From Acidimicrobiia bacterium (GTDB taxonomy: Bacteria > Actinomycetota > Acidimicrobiia > Spongiisociales > ZC4RG35): a DNA stretch of 46,229 bases. Below, piece by piece: positions 25,294 through 33,047 of this stretch (the stretch's first letter is position 1; the number at the start of each line of letters is the position of its first letter). The translations under genes were made by a program, and so were the position numbers. Under the pieces are notes generated by a model. The model saw nothing but the letters and a program-made list of their open reading frames with translations, did no database searches and had not been told where the DNA came from. The stretch spans positions 1 through 46,229 of the forward strand of contig JACCTH010000054.1 in assembly GCA_013812505.1 (NCBI GenBank). Direction: 5' to 3'.

Positions 25294-25312
25294 GCTCGAA
25301 GTTACTTCGAGC
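25294..25312. repeat. Perfect 19-base palindrome between parB and cwlM
   Basis: gctcgaagttacttcgagc is a 9-bp inverted repeat with a 1-base centre, 5 bases upstream of the cwlM-like ATG and 19 bases after the parB stop. As RNA it would be a tight hairpin over the ribosome-binding region; as DNA it could be an operator. It does not resemble parS. Confidence 0.5.
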
Positions 25313-25331
25313 TAGGTCAGCTAGACACTGC

Positions 25332-26177
25332 CTAGGTCATCAACCGTCGATAGAGCCTTTCCAAATCCTCGAGGGAGCGATAGTCGATATGGACGGCTCC
25401 CCGTCCGCTCTTGAACTCCACTTTTACGCGGCTGTCCAATCGATCAGCCAGCCGCATCTCGAGCTCGATGATCTCGGCGGGACGAACCTCTCGCGCTCGG
25501 GGGCGGTGGGTGCTTTCGCCCTTGCGCAGCCTGACTGCCTCTTCCACCTGGCGGACGCTCCACCCTTCCGCCACCGCCCGCCGGGCGACATGCTCGGCGA
25601 AGGCGCGGTCGTCGACCCCGGCCAGTGCCCGGGCATGGCCCGCCGACAACTCGCCGCTTTCCAGGCGAGCTTGGATCGAGGCGGGAAGACCGAGTAGGCG
25701 CATCGAGTTGGTGACCGTTGCCCGGCTCTTTCCCACCCGTAGCGCTACCTCGTCATGCGTCAACCCAAAATCTTCCAGCAACTGGCGAAACGCCGCCGCC
25801 TCCTCCAGGGGGGTGAGATCGGACCTTTGCAGATTCTCAACCAGAGCCTCGGTGAGCCAGGCAGCATCCTCGCCGGACCTGATCACGGCCGGGATCTGCG
25901 TCAACCCGGCTCGACGGGCCGCCCGCCAGCGCCGCTCGCCAGCCACCAGGAAGTAGCCACCTTCGGGATCAGGCCGGACAACAACCGGCTGCAGCACCCC
26001 GACGCTGCGAATCGAATCCGCCAACCCTTCGAGGGCCTCCTCGTCGAAGGACGACCGTGGCTGGTGGGGGTTGGGGCGGATCTGCCCCAGCTCAATGTGG
26101 GCGAATCCCGCATCGTCGCTCAAACCGACTGGGATCAGCGATTCGAGCCCTCGGCCCAACCCACGTTTGACGGTCAT
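25332..26177 (-). CDS. parB: Chromosome partition protein ParB
   Basis: 281 residues; LGRGLESLIPVGL at the N-terminus, the CTP-binding/ParB-N box GERRWRAARRAGLTQIPAVI, HTH region around GLTHDEVALRVGKSRATVTN, and a C-terminal dimerisation segment. Binds parS and spreads as a clamp. Start ATG 26177, 12 bases after parA. Confidence 0.94.
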   Translation of the reverse strand: MTVKRGLGRGLESLIPVGLSDDAGFAHIELGQIRPNPHQPRSSFDEEALEGLADSIRSVGVLQPVVVRPDPEGGYFLVAGERRWRAARRAGLTQIPAVIRSGEDAAWLTEALVENLQRSDLTPLEEAAAFRQLLEDFGLTHDEVALRVGKSRATVTNSMRLLGLPASIQARLESGELSAGHARALAGVDDRAFAEHVARRAVAEGWSVRQVEEAVRLRKGESTHRPRAREVRPAEIIELEMRLADRLDSRVKVEFKSGRGAVHIDYRSLEDLERLYRRLMT

Positions 26178-26189
26178 GCGCGATTCCTC

Positions 26190-26957
26190 CTACTCGAGCC
26201 CATGTCTCCTCCGAAACTCACGTCCCAACTGTCGGTAGGCGATCGACCCGCGCGTCATCGGGTCAAGCGCTTCCACCGGTTCGCCGTAGGAAGGGGCTTC
26301 TGAGATTCGAACCGATCGAGGGATGACCGTCCGGTAGGTCCTCTCGCCAAAATGACTGCGCACCTGGGTGGCGACGTCCCGCGAAAGGTTGGTCCGAAAG
26401 TCATACATGGTGAGAACGACCCCCTCGACTTCGAGCCGAGGGTTGAGCTGGCGCCTGACCATCTCCACATTGGTAAGCAGCTGAGTCAGCCCTTCGAGGG
26501 CGTAGTACTCGCACTGGATCGGTATCAAGACCTCGGAAGCGGCGGTCAAGGCATTGACAGTCAGAAGGCCGAGGGAAGGTGGGCAATCGACAAAGACCAC
26601 CTGATAATCGTCCTTGACCAGGTCCAGCGCCTGTTTCAGCCGTTGCTCCCGGGACAGCATCGGGACTAGCTCGATCTCTGCTCCCGCCAGGTCGATCGTT
26701 GCCGGCACAACAAAGAGATTCTTGACCGAGGTGGGTTCGATGGCGTCCTCAATCGCTTCATCCTTTAAAAGCACGTCATATATCGAAGTTCGGATCAACG
26801 AACGGTCGATGCCGAGGCCTGAGGTAGCATTCCCTTGTGGGTCGAGGTCAACGATCAACGAACGCTGGCCTTGGAAGGCGAGAGCCGCGGCGAGGTTGAT
26901 GGCCGTTGTCGACTTGCCCACTCCGCCCTTCTGGTTGGCCAGCGCAACGACACTCAC
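26190..26957 (-). CDS. parA: Chromosome partition ATPase ParA (Soj)
   Basis: 255 residues; deviant Walker A KGGVGKSTTAINLA near the start, Walker A' and B regions (VDLDPQGNATSGLGI; VVFVDCPPSLGLLTVNAL). Works with ParB to move origins. ATG overlaps the rsmG stop (ATGA). Confidence 0.95.
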   Translation of the reverse strand: MSVVALANQKGGVGKSTTAINLAAALAFQGQRSLIVDLDPQGNATSGLGIDRSLIRTSIYDVLLKDEAIEDAIEPTSVKNLFVVPATIDLAGAEIELVPMLSREQRLKQALDLVKDDYQVVFVDCPPSLGLLTVNALTAASEVLIPIQCEYYALEGLTQLLTNVEMVRRQLNPRLEVEGVVLTMYDFRTNLSRDVATQVRSHFGERTYRTVIPRSVRISEAPSYGEPVEALDPMTRGSIAYRQLGREFRRRHGLE

Positions 26958-27529
26958 GACTTCTGCATCATAAGTAGTCGAGAGGGCTGATCAAGGATTC
27001 GCAGGCTGGAGAAACCCTCGACCGGCCTTCCGTCGCCAGAAACAACTGCTCGACCTCCGGGCAAGAGCCGCTCTTCGAGCAGCGGGCGCAGGGTGCTCGC
27101 CGGAGCCGCGGCGCGACAGACGATGGCTGACCTCAGTTCGGAAACCGAGAAAATATCGGCCTGAACCACTTCCACGCCTTCAATTTCCGCGACGCGGGTG
27201 GCTCGCCGAGCGAGATCACACCGCTTAGATGACCGGTCGATCAGGGTAACCCGAGTAAACGGCCATACGACGGCCAAGACCAACCCCGGTAACCCGACGC
27301 CACTTCCGAAATCCGCGACGGTGTCAGGCGGCGATTCCCAACCGGCCGCAAAGCTCAGCGAATCGAGCAGATGACGGTCCGCGATCCGATCGGTTTCCCG
27401 GGGCCCCAGGCCACCGCTCGCCACCCCTTCTCCCTCCAGCCACTGGGCCAAAGCATCGATTTGATCCAACATCCAAGGGGTCAACTCCAGATTGAGTCCT
27501 GTCGCCAGATCCATCAATCGCTGATTCAC
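26954..27529 (-). CDS. rsmG: 16S rRNA (guanine-N7) methyltransferase
   Basis: 191 residues. SAM-binding VADFGSGVGLPGLVLA, RIADRHLLDSLSF upstream, LIDRSSKRC for the ribose acid loop. Methylates G527 (E. coli numbering) of 16S rRNA. GTG start at 27529; the start codon lies inside a near-consensus parS (27522-27537). Confidence 0.92.
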   Translation of the reverse strand: MNQRLMDLATGLNLELTPWMLDQIDALAQWLEGEGVASGGLGPRETDRIADRHLLDSLSFAAGWESPPDTVADFGSGVGLPGLVLAVVWPFTRVTLIDRSSKRCDLARRATRVAEIEGVEVVQADIFSVSELRSAIVCRAAAPASTLRPLLEERLLPGGRAVVSGDGRPVEGFSSLRILDQPSRLLMMQKS

Positions 27530-27537
27530 GTGGAACT
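27522..27537 (-). promoter_or_regulatory. parS-like centromere site overlapping the rsmG start
   Basis: Minus strand AGTTCCACGTGAATCA matches the bacterial parS consensus TGTTnCACGTGAAACA at 14 of 16 positions (mismatches at the first and third-last). It sits beside parA-parB and about 3 kb from dnaA, as parS sites do. The rsmG GTG is part of its central CACGTG. Confidence 0.7.
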
Positions 27538-27543
27538 CGAGCC

Positions 27544-28488
27544 TTACTCCGTCAGGGGCTCAACGTCCTCGGTTGCCTCGGCCTCAGGCTTCTCTTCTCG
27601 GCTGGCGATCACCACATAACGTCGTGGGGGCTCGCCTTCCGAATATGAAACGACGCCCTCGACTTCGCCCACGGAATCGTGGATCACCTTCCGATCGGCA
27701 GCACTCATCGGCTCGAGCATGATCTCTCCGCCTTCGCGCTGGACCTGCTCGATCAGTTGCTTGGCATAGATGCTCAGCGCTTGCCGGCGTCGTTCCGCAT
27801 ATCCGGCGATATCGATCCTCACCCGCGCAGTATCGACAAACTGCCGATGGAGAACGGTCTTGGTGATCTCGTGGATCGCCTCCATTACCGAACCCCGTGG
27901 TCCGACAAGGGCTTCTGTCTGCTCCCCGTCGATCTCGGCAATCACAACCTCGTCCTCCACGCCGATCCTGACCGAGCCGTCCAGTCCAAACGCCCCTACC
28001 AAGCCAACAAGGAATTGCTCGACCGCAGGTGCCTGCTGATGGGGGTCGACGTCGGCCGGCGGCCGGTCGCGCCGCGGGCTTCTTTCTGGGCGCGGCCGGT
28101 CATATCCCGACCGGCCACCCCTCGGTCCATCCGCCGCCCGGCTGCCTCCCGTGCTTGCGCCTCCAGGTCGGGATCTTGGGCCGTCGGCCGGTCTTCGACC
28201 TGATCGACGGTTGGGATCGCGGCTGGCGGCTCCGTTTCGACCACCTTGCCGGCTCGTCCCGCTCGTCCCGCTCGTCGCACTGCCGCGATTTCGCCCTCCC
28301 CGTCGATTGGTTGGCTTGGGCTTGACTCGGACAATCGCGTCCCTCCCCCCCAAACCGAGAAACCCCTTCTCGGGCTCTTGGACAACCTCAACATCGACCT
28401 GACTGCGGTCGCCTACCCCCAACTCATTCATCGCGGCGGCAACCGCCACGTCGATCGTTTTGCCCCGGACCTCTACCCACTCAACCAC
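27544..28488 (-). CDS. jag: RNA-binding protein Jag (KhpB) with long disordered linker
   Basis: 314 residues. N-terminal Jag_N (VEVRGKTIDVAVAAAMNELG, EKGFLGLGGRDAIVRV), a long Arg/Gly/Ser/Pro-rich linker (about residues 60-160), then KH (EALVGPRGSVMEAIHEI) and R3H (RRQALSIYAKQLIEQV) domains. M. tuberculosis Jag is about 190 residues, so the linker is expanded. GTG start at 28488 follows AGGAAG by 7 bases and lies just after the yidC stop; an upstream ATG would overlap yidC deeply and was rejected. Confidence 0.9.
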   Translation of the reverse strand: MVEWVEVRGKTIDVAVAAAMNELGVGDRSQVDVEVVQEPEKGFLGLGGRDAIVRVKPKPTNRRGGRNRGSATSGTSGTSRQGGRNGAASRDPNRRSGRRPADGPRSRPGGASTGGSRAADGPRGGRSGYDRPRPERSPRRDRPPADVDPHQQAPAVEQFLVGLVGAFGLDGSVRIGVEDEVVIAEIDGEQTEALVGPRGSVMEAIHEITKTVLHRQFVDTARVRIDIAGYAERRRQALSIYAKQLIEQVQREGGEIMLEPMSAADRKVIHDSVGEVEGVVSYSEGEPPRRYVVIASREEKPEAEATEDVEPLTE

Positions 28489-28492
28489 GTTT

Positions 28493-29320
28493 TCACTTCC
28501 TCTTGCGGCGTCGTCGTTTATCGGTCGCCCCCGGTTGGGGGCTTGCCGTGCTTGCTTCCTCAACCACCTTGGCTTTGGCGTTCGAGGCCTCGATCGGCGC
28601 GAATTGCGGCCGACCGTCGATCCTGAAAATCACAAACTGCTGGAGAAGCCGGAAGATATTTCCAGTCATCCAGTAGAGCACCAAACCGGCAGGGAAATTG
28701 TACGAAACGATGCCGATGAATAGCGGCATGATTCGGCTGACCGCCTGGCCCGCCGCCGCCTGAGGGTTGTCGGATTTCACCTGGCCCGAGGTCGCGTGCC
28801 AGGTCTGGATGTATTGGCTGGCAACCATGATCACCAGCATCGCCAGATAGGGCAGGGCGGTGCCGATGCCGAGGGCAACCGCTTCTGACACCCTCGTCCC
28901 AAGGTTCATCCCCAGAAAACCGGTTTCGCCGGCGGCGATCGCCCGTGCCAACTCCGACTCGGCGGGGATGCTGCCGGCGGCATTGAGAACCTGAAAAAGA
29001 GCAAGCCAGATCGGAAACTGGACGATCAACGGCAACAGACAGCCGCCGGGGGTCGCACCCGCTTCGCGCTGGGTGCGCATCAACTCCTTTTGCAGCTCTT
29101 CAGGCCGATCCTTGTATTCCTTCTGGATTCGGCGGATCTCGGGCTGGATCGATTGGAAAGCCCTGGTCGATCGAGTCTGCTTGAGGGTCAAAGGGAAAAG
29201 GAGCAAGTTGACGCTTATTGTGAGAAGGATGATCGACAGCCCGTAGGAAGGGATCAGGTCGTAGAAAAAGGCCAGGGCCGAGCCCAGAAAGTTCTTGAGC
29301 CCGTCGAAGACGGCGCCCAT
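28493..29320 (-). CDS. yidC: Membrane protein insertase YidC/Oxa1
   Basis: 275 residues with about five membrane segments and no N-terminal lipobox. LSIILLTISVNLLLFPLTLK, GGCLLPLIVQFPIWLALFQV and PAGLVLYWMTGNIFRLLQQF are the usual insertase helices; a basic C-terminal tail (KRRRRKRK) ends it. Start overlaps the yidD stop by one base (TGATG). Between yidD and jag as in most bacteria. Confidence 0.94.
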   Translation of the reverse strand: MGAVFDGLKNFLGSALAFFYDLIPSYGLSIILLTISVNLLLFPLTLKQTRSTRAFQSIQPEIRRIQKEYKDRPEELQKELMRTQREAGATPGGCLLPLIVQFPIWLALFQVLNAAGSIPAESELARAIAAGETGFLGMNLGTRVSEAVALGIGTALPYLAMLVIMVASQYIQTWHATSGQVKSDNPQAAAGQAVSRIMPLFIGIVSYNFPAGLVLYWMTGNIFRLLQQFVIFRIDGRPQFAPIEASNAKAKVVEEASTASPQPGATDKRRRRKRK

Positions 29321-29544
29321 CAGCGAGTCACCGGGTCGTAGCCGCCCTCATGCCAGGGATGACACCGCACAAGGCGGCGGAGCGCCAGAGACGACCCCCG
29401 GAAGGCGCCGTGGATCTCGACCGCTTCCCGGGCGTATTGCGAGCAGGTGGGCCGAAAGCGACAATTGGCTCCCAACTGCGGGCTTAGTAACCGCTGATAG
29501 AGAAAAATCAGCCCAGAGAGCAAACGCCGGGGGAGATTCTTCAC
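29320..29544 (-). CDS. yidD: Membrane protein insertion efficiency factor YidD
   Basis: 74 residues: [36 protein letters not shown] and [13 protein letters not shown] are the YidD signature. GTG start at 29544 (VKNLPRRLL) overlaps the rnpA stop by 4 bases (GTGA); an ATG at 29565 would add seven residues. It lies between rnpA and yidC, the standard order. Confidence 0.93.
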   Translation of the reverse strand: MKNLPRRLLSGLIFLYQRLLSPQLGANCRFRPTCSQYAREAVEIHGAFRGSSLALRRLVRCHPWHEGGYDPVTR

Positions 29545-29852
29545 CGCGCCGCCTTGTCGACCCACCCCTTAAGGGTGGCAAAATCGATTGCGGCTACTTC
29601 GGGGCCAGCCAAAAATACGTAGTCGAAACCCACTGGCAAGGAGGCCGCGCTGATCGCCGCCCGGAGCCGGCGTTTGATTCGATTTCGCTGCACTGCTGTT
29701 CCTGTTCGTTTTCCGGCCACTAGCCCGTAACGGGCGAGATTGGGCTGGCCGGGAGCCTTGACTACTACCAGGTCACCGGCTCGTTGCCTGCTGCCAAGGT
29801 CGAGGACCCGGCGGAAGTCGGCCGGGCGACCGAGCGATTCAGGCCGAGAGAC
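29541..29852 (-). CDS. rnpA: Ribonuclease P protein component; no canonical start codon visible
   Basis: The frame encodes [40 protein letters not shown] and RLRAAISAA with the RNR motif, i.e. RnpA, and ends in TGA at 29541-29543. Going upstream the frame stays open through all of rpmH to a TGA overlapping the rpmH ATG, yet contains no ATG, GTG or TTG before the middle of the protein. The start shown (GTC at 29852, giving about 103 residues) is only a placeholder; GTC, an in-frame ATC further up (29915 or 29930), or a +1 shift at the rpmH stop are possible, as is an assembly indel. Overlaps yidD by 4 bases. Confidence 0.8.
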   Translation of the reverse strand, partial: VSRPESLGRPADFRRVLDLGSRQRAGDLVVVKAPGQPNLARYGLVAGKRTGTAVQRNRIKRRLRAAISAASLPVGFDYVFLAGPEVAAIDFATLKGWVDKAAR

Positions 29853-29973
29853 GTTTACGACCCTTTGCCCGACGAGCCTTGATAATCGCCCGTCCGGCGC
29901 GGTCCGACATGCGATGACGAAAACCGTGATTGCGCTTGCGACCCCTGACCTTGGGTTGAAAAGTTCGTTTCAT
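29839..29973 (-). CDS. rpmH: Ribosomal protein L34
   Basis: 44 residues beginning [19 protein letters not shown] and ending KGRKRLSA, the complete L34 sequence. ATG at 29971-29973. A G-rich patch (GAGGCGGG) lies 12-19 bases upstream and forms part of a hairpin (29985-29999). First gene of the rpmH-rnpA-yidD-yidC-jag-rsmG-parAB run. Confidence 0.97.
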   Translation of the reverse strand: MKRTFQPKVRGRKRNHGFRHRMSDRAGRAIIKARRAKGRKRLSA

Positions 29974-29984
29974 GATTGATTAAA

Positions 29985-29999
29985 ACCCGCCTCGCGGGT
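29985..29999 (-). terminator. Attenuator-like hairpin just upstream of rpmH
   Basis: Minus strand ACCCGC-GAG-GCGGGT folds as a 6-bp stem with 3-base loop and is followed by TTTAAT, the shape of a weak intrinsic terminator, 11 bases before the rpmH ATG. It also buries the only purine-rich ribosome site, so it could act on translation. Confidence 0.45.
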
Positions 30000-30376
30000 G
30001 AGATAGAGGTGGACGGCTTTAGGTTATTGCGTCTCCCGATGCTCTGCAAAGCCTGCTGTCTCGCGAAAAAAACATTCCGGTTAACCGCGGGTGAACGGCC
30101 GGAGGCGGCTGGCGGCGCTCACCGAATTAGCTCGGTAGCAGCGTCGTAAATCGGATAGCCCGGTTGTCGACAACGTCGAATTCCGCGCTCTTGACGACGT
30201 GATAACCCCGTGGTCAGAATCTCTCCTCGCTGCGATTGCAGTTCGACTCACTTCCCCTAGCTGAGGTCTGTTCGAGCATGTCCCGGCGTAGTCAGAGAGA
30301 TCTGACACGGAGAGATTTGGCAAGGTCGGTGGTGGGCCACCGAAGAGTGACTGGTTGGTTTCCTATGGCCGATTGG

Positions 30377-30408
30377 TTTTCCACACCTGTGGAAGAAGCT
30401 GTGGAAAA
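30377..30408. promoter_or_regulatory. Cluster of three DnaA boxes upstream of dnaA
   Basis: TTTTCCACA (30377-30385, plus), TGTGGAAGA (30388-30396) and TGTGGAAAA (30400-30408), the last two as minus-strand boxes TCTTCCACA and TTTTCCACA. Each is within one or two bases of TTATCCACA. They end 21 bases before the dnaA GTG and fit autoregulation of dnaA and/or an upstream part of the origin. Confidence 0.7.
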
Positions 30409-30429
30409 TGATCGCGGAGGAGGGTTTTA

Positions 30430-31773
30430 GTGCACGGAGTACCGCCTTTTGAGGGTCATGACCCCTCGCGATGGGAGCAATTCACCCGAACTCTGCAGGC
30501 GTCGGTGCCGGCGTCCATGTGGCAGAGGTGGTTGTCCAAGCTGGAGCCCGAGATCTCCCCCCGCCGAGTCACGCTGGTGGCTCCGAGCGAGTTCCACCTC
30601 AACTTGGTCAAAGAGAGGTACGGCGAGCTGCTCGCAGCGACCAATGCCGAGTGCTTCGGCCCCGAAACCGAACTGATCCTGGTCAGCCTTGCCCAGCCGC
30701 TCGAGACAATTGACGATTCGGTGACCGAGGTCGAGGTTCGCCCCGAGAACGTGTCCACGATGCTTTACAAGCGATACCGCTTCGACCAATTCGTACTGGG
30801 CGACTCCAACTTTTTCGCGTACGGCGCGGCGATGGCGGTGGCAAATCAGCCGGGCATTGCCTACAACCCCCTCTTTATCTTTGGCGGGGCGGGCCTCGGC
30901 AAGACCCACCTTCTCCATGCCATTGGCAACCACAGCCGCGAGACCAAGCGGGCGACGACCGTCTGCTATGTGACCTCGGAGAAGTTTCTCAACGATTTCA
31001 TCGACGCCATCCGCCGCCGACGGGTCGACGACTTCAAGGCGCGCTACCGATCGACGGATGTCTTTCTGCTCGACGATGTCCAATTCTTCGAAGGCAAAGA
31101 GCAGATTCTCGAAGAGTTCTTTCATACGTTTAACGATCTTCACCAAATGGGGCGACAACTGGTGATCACTTCGGATCGTCATCCTCGCAATCTCGCCACC
31201 GTCGAGGACCGACTCCGGTCGCGCTTTCAATCCGGGTTGGTGACCGACATCCAACCTCCCGCGCTCGAAACTCGTATGGCGATTCTGCAGCTTCACGCCG
31301 ACCTCGGGCCAAAACTGGTGTCGACCGATGTCCTCGAGTACATCGCCGCTACCGTGTCGGAGAACGTACGCGAGCTCGAAGGGGCCCTGATCAAGGTGAC
31401 CGCCTTTGCCGCTATGACCAGCCGCCCGCTCGATCTCGAGATGGCCAAAGAGGTGCTCGGCGAGCTCGCCATGGGACGGAAGAAGGCGATCGAGGCCTTC
31501 GACATCATGCGGGCGACCGCCGAGTCTTTTGGATACACCGTGATCGACGTACAAGGGAAAAGCCGACGCCAGCCTCTGGTGACTTGCAGACAAATTGCCA
31601 TGTTCCTTTGCCGGGAGCTCACTGACCTCTCACTTCCCAAAATTGGCCGAGCCTTTGGCGGCCGCGACCATGCGACCGTCATCCATTCGGTCAACAAGGT
31701 CAAACAGGAGATCCGCAGCGGCGGCGATGTCTCCGAACGGGTCGAGAGCCTGTCGAAAGCGTTGCGGAAATGA
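30430..31773 (+). CDS. dnaA: Chromosomal replication initiator DnaA
   Basis: 447 residues: domain I (WEQFTRTLQASVPASMWQRW), AAA+ Walker A FGGAGLGKTHLLHAIGNH, Walker B VFLLDDVQFF, and domain IV with the DNA-binding signature GGRDHATVIHSVNKV. Short domain II. GTG start at 30430 with GGAGGAGGG just upstream. DnaA boxes flank it on both sides, marking oriC. Confidence 0.97.
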   Translation: MHGVPPFEGHDPSRWEQFTRTLQASVPASMWQRWLSKLEPEISPRRVTLVAPSEFHLNLVKERYGELLAATNAECFGPETELILVSLAQPLETIDDSVTEVEVRPENVSTMLYKRYRFDQFVLGDSNFFAYGAAMAVANQPGIAYNPLFIFGGAGLGKTHLLHAIGNHSRETKRATTVCYVTSEKFLNDFIDAIRRRRVDDFKARYRSTDVFLLDDVQFFEGKEQILEEFFHTFNDLHQMGRQLVITSDRHPRNLATVEDRLRSRFQSGLVTDIQPPALETRMAILQLHADLGPKLVSTDVLEYIAATVSENVRELEGALIKVTAFAAMTSRPLDLEMAKEVLGELAMGRKKAIEAFDIMRATAESFGYTVIDVQGKSRRQPLVTCRQIAMFLCRELTDLSLPKIGRAFGGRDHATVIHSVNKVKQEIRSGGDVSERVESLSKALRK

Positions 31774-31967
31774 TGTGGAGTAGTGAACGGCGCGCCCGTG
31801 CGCTACCGGGCGATGCGGACAACTCCTGATTGCTCAACACTTGCTTGTGGACTGAACTCCCAGTAGTCACGAGGCGATTGCGGACTTATCCGCATTTCCC
31901 CAGCCCCTACTACTACTCCTAGATTTCTATTAAATAGATCAGCAGAAGAAGAGAGGAACCCGCACCT
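31774..31967 (+). other. oriC: Origin of replication (oriC) between dnaA and dnaN
   Basis: The 194-base gap holds DnaA-box-like sites TGTGGAGTA (31774-31782), TGCGGACAA (31814-31822), TGTGGACTG (31846-31854) and TTATCCGCA (31886-31894). The last is followed by a GC-rich spacer, then CTACTACTACTCCTAG (31907-31922), whose opposite strand reads GAT repeats in the 3'-5' direction (DnaA-trios), and an AT-rich stretch atttctattaaatagat. This is the order of the bacterial basal unwinding system. No gene is present. Confidence 0.8.
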
Positions 31968-33047
31968 GTGAAAATCCGTGGCGAGCGAGACGACCTCGCC
32001 GATCTTTTTAGCCGAGCGAACCGTGCCGTTGCCGCCCGTTCGGCGCTACCGGTGCTGCAAGGGTTGCTCTGTGATGCCTCGGCTGGGAATTTAACGGTGA
32101 CGGGGACCGACCTGGAGGTCACCGTTGCCACCTCCGGTCCAGTCGAGGTGATGGAAGATGGGCGGGCGGTCATCCCTGGGCGTCTCCTGGCAGAGGCGGT
32201 CCGAAAGATGCCTCCCGGTGTTGTCACCATCACGGTCAACGGCGGGGAGGTGGAGATCCTGGGCAAGGGTCCCCGGTTTACCTTGCGTACCCTCACCCTT
32301 GACGACTTCCCAAACCTTGACATGTCCGCCGTCGATGGAGTTGAGGTAGATGGCGAGGAGCTAATTAATGGCCTGGCTCAGGTTGTCGTTGCTGCGTCGT
32401 CGGATTCGGCTCGACCGATCCTGACCGGTGTGCTGTTCGAGCCGAGCGAGGAGGGACTACGACTCGTCACGACTGATTCGTATCGACTTGGAGTGCGCGA
32501 GCTACCGGGGATGGGAAGCATCGGTTCCGGCCTCGTCCCGGCGCGCGGTCTGCGAGAGCTGGGTCGGACGATCGGGGCGGAGAAGATCCGCGCGGGGATG
32601 GCGACGAGAGAAGCCGTCTTTACCTCTGAGCGGGGGTCGCTCCGGCTGCGCCTGATCGAGGGTTCGTTCCCCAAGTATCGGACTCTGTTCTCCGACAGCT
32701 ACCCCTCGCAGGTGACGATGAAAAAGGAGGACGTCTTGGAGGCGCTGGGAAGGGTGTCGTTGGTCGCCGAAGACCATATCCCGGTGCGGCTCAAGATCGG
32801 CAACGGGGGAGTGGAGGTGAACGTCACTCGCCAGGACGTGGGCGGCGAAGTTGAGCACCTCGACGCCGAGTTCGTCGGGGTCGACGAGATCACGATCGCT
32901 TTCAACCCTCGCTACCTCGGCGATGGGGTGGCGGCGATCAATGGCGACAACATCCGGATTCAGATCATCGACCCGCTAAAGGCCACTGTGCTCGACAACG
33001 GCGAATCCGACGGCTTCGTCTACCTGCTGATGCCGGTCAGGATCTAG
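31968..33047 (+). CDS. dnaN: DNA polymerase III beta sliding clamp
   Basis: 359 residues in the three-domain clamp layout; RSALPVLQGLLCDASAGNLT near the start and the C-terminus FVYLLMPVRI are typical. GTG start at 31968 with AGAGAGGAAC upstream. Its TAG stop shares a CTAG tetranucleotide with the stop of the convergent dciA. A hairpin follows at 33051-33074. Confidence 0.96.
   Translation: MKIRGERDDLADLFSRANRAVAARSALPVLQGLLCDASAGNLTVTGTDLEVTVATSGPVEVMEDGRAVIPGRLLAEAVRKMPPGVVTITVNGGEVEILGKGPRFTLRTLTLDDFPNLDMSAVDGVEVDGEELINGLAQVVVAASSDSARPILTGVLFEPSEEGLRLVTTDSYRLGVRELPGMGSIGSGLVPARGLRELGRTIGAEKIRAGMATREAVFTSERGSLRLRLIEGSFPKYRTLFSDSYPSQVTMKKEDVLEALGRVSLVAEDHIPVRLKIGNGGVEVNVTRQDVGGEVEHLDAEFVGVDEITIAFNPRYLGDGVAAINGDNIRIQIIDPLKATVLDNGESDGFVYLLMPVRI

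Larger units (their letters stand above)
29974..30429. promoter_or_regulatory. rpmH-dnaA divergent intergenic region
   Basis: 456 bases without a convincing gene. It holds the attenuator-like hairpin near rpmH, a perfect palindrome GTTGTCGACAAC (30163-30174), a candidate dnaA promoter (TTGACG at 30191-30196, 18 bases, CAGAAT at 30215-30220), and a DnaA-box cluster close to dnaA (30377-30408). The dnaA leader would be about 200 bases from that promoter. Confidence 0.6.

Noticed and set aside
28488-28563. An earlier ATG for jag at 28563
   Set aside because: It would overlap the 3' end of yidC by about 70 bases; the GTG at 28488 has a ribosome site at good spacing.
29740-29979. A plus-strand ORF over rpmH/rnpA
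   Set aside because: It is antisense to the real L34 and RnpA frames and has no domain.
30163-30174. GTTGTCGACAAC as a parS site
   Set aside because: It lacks the CACGTG core of parS.
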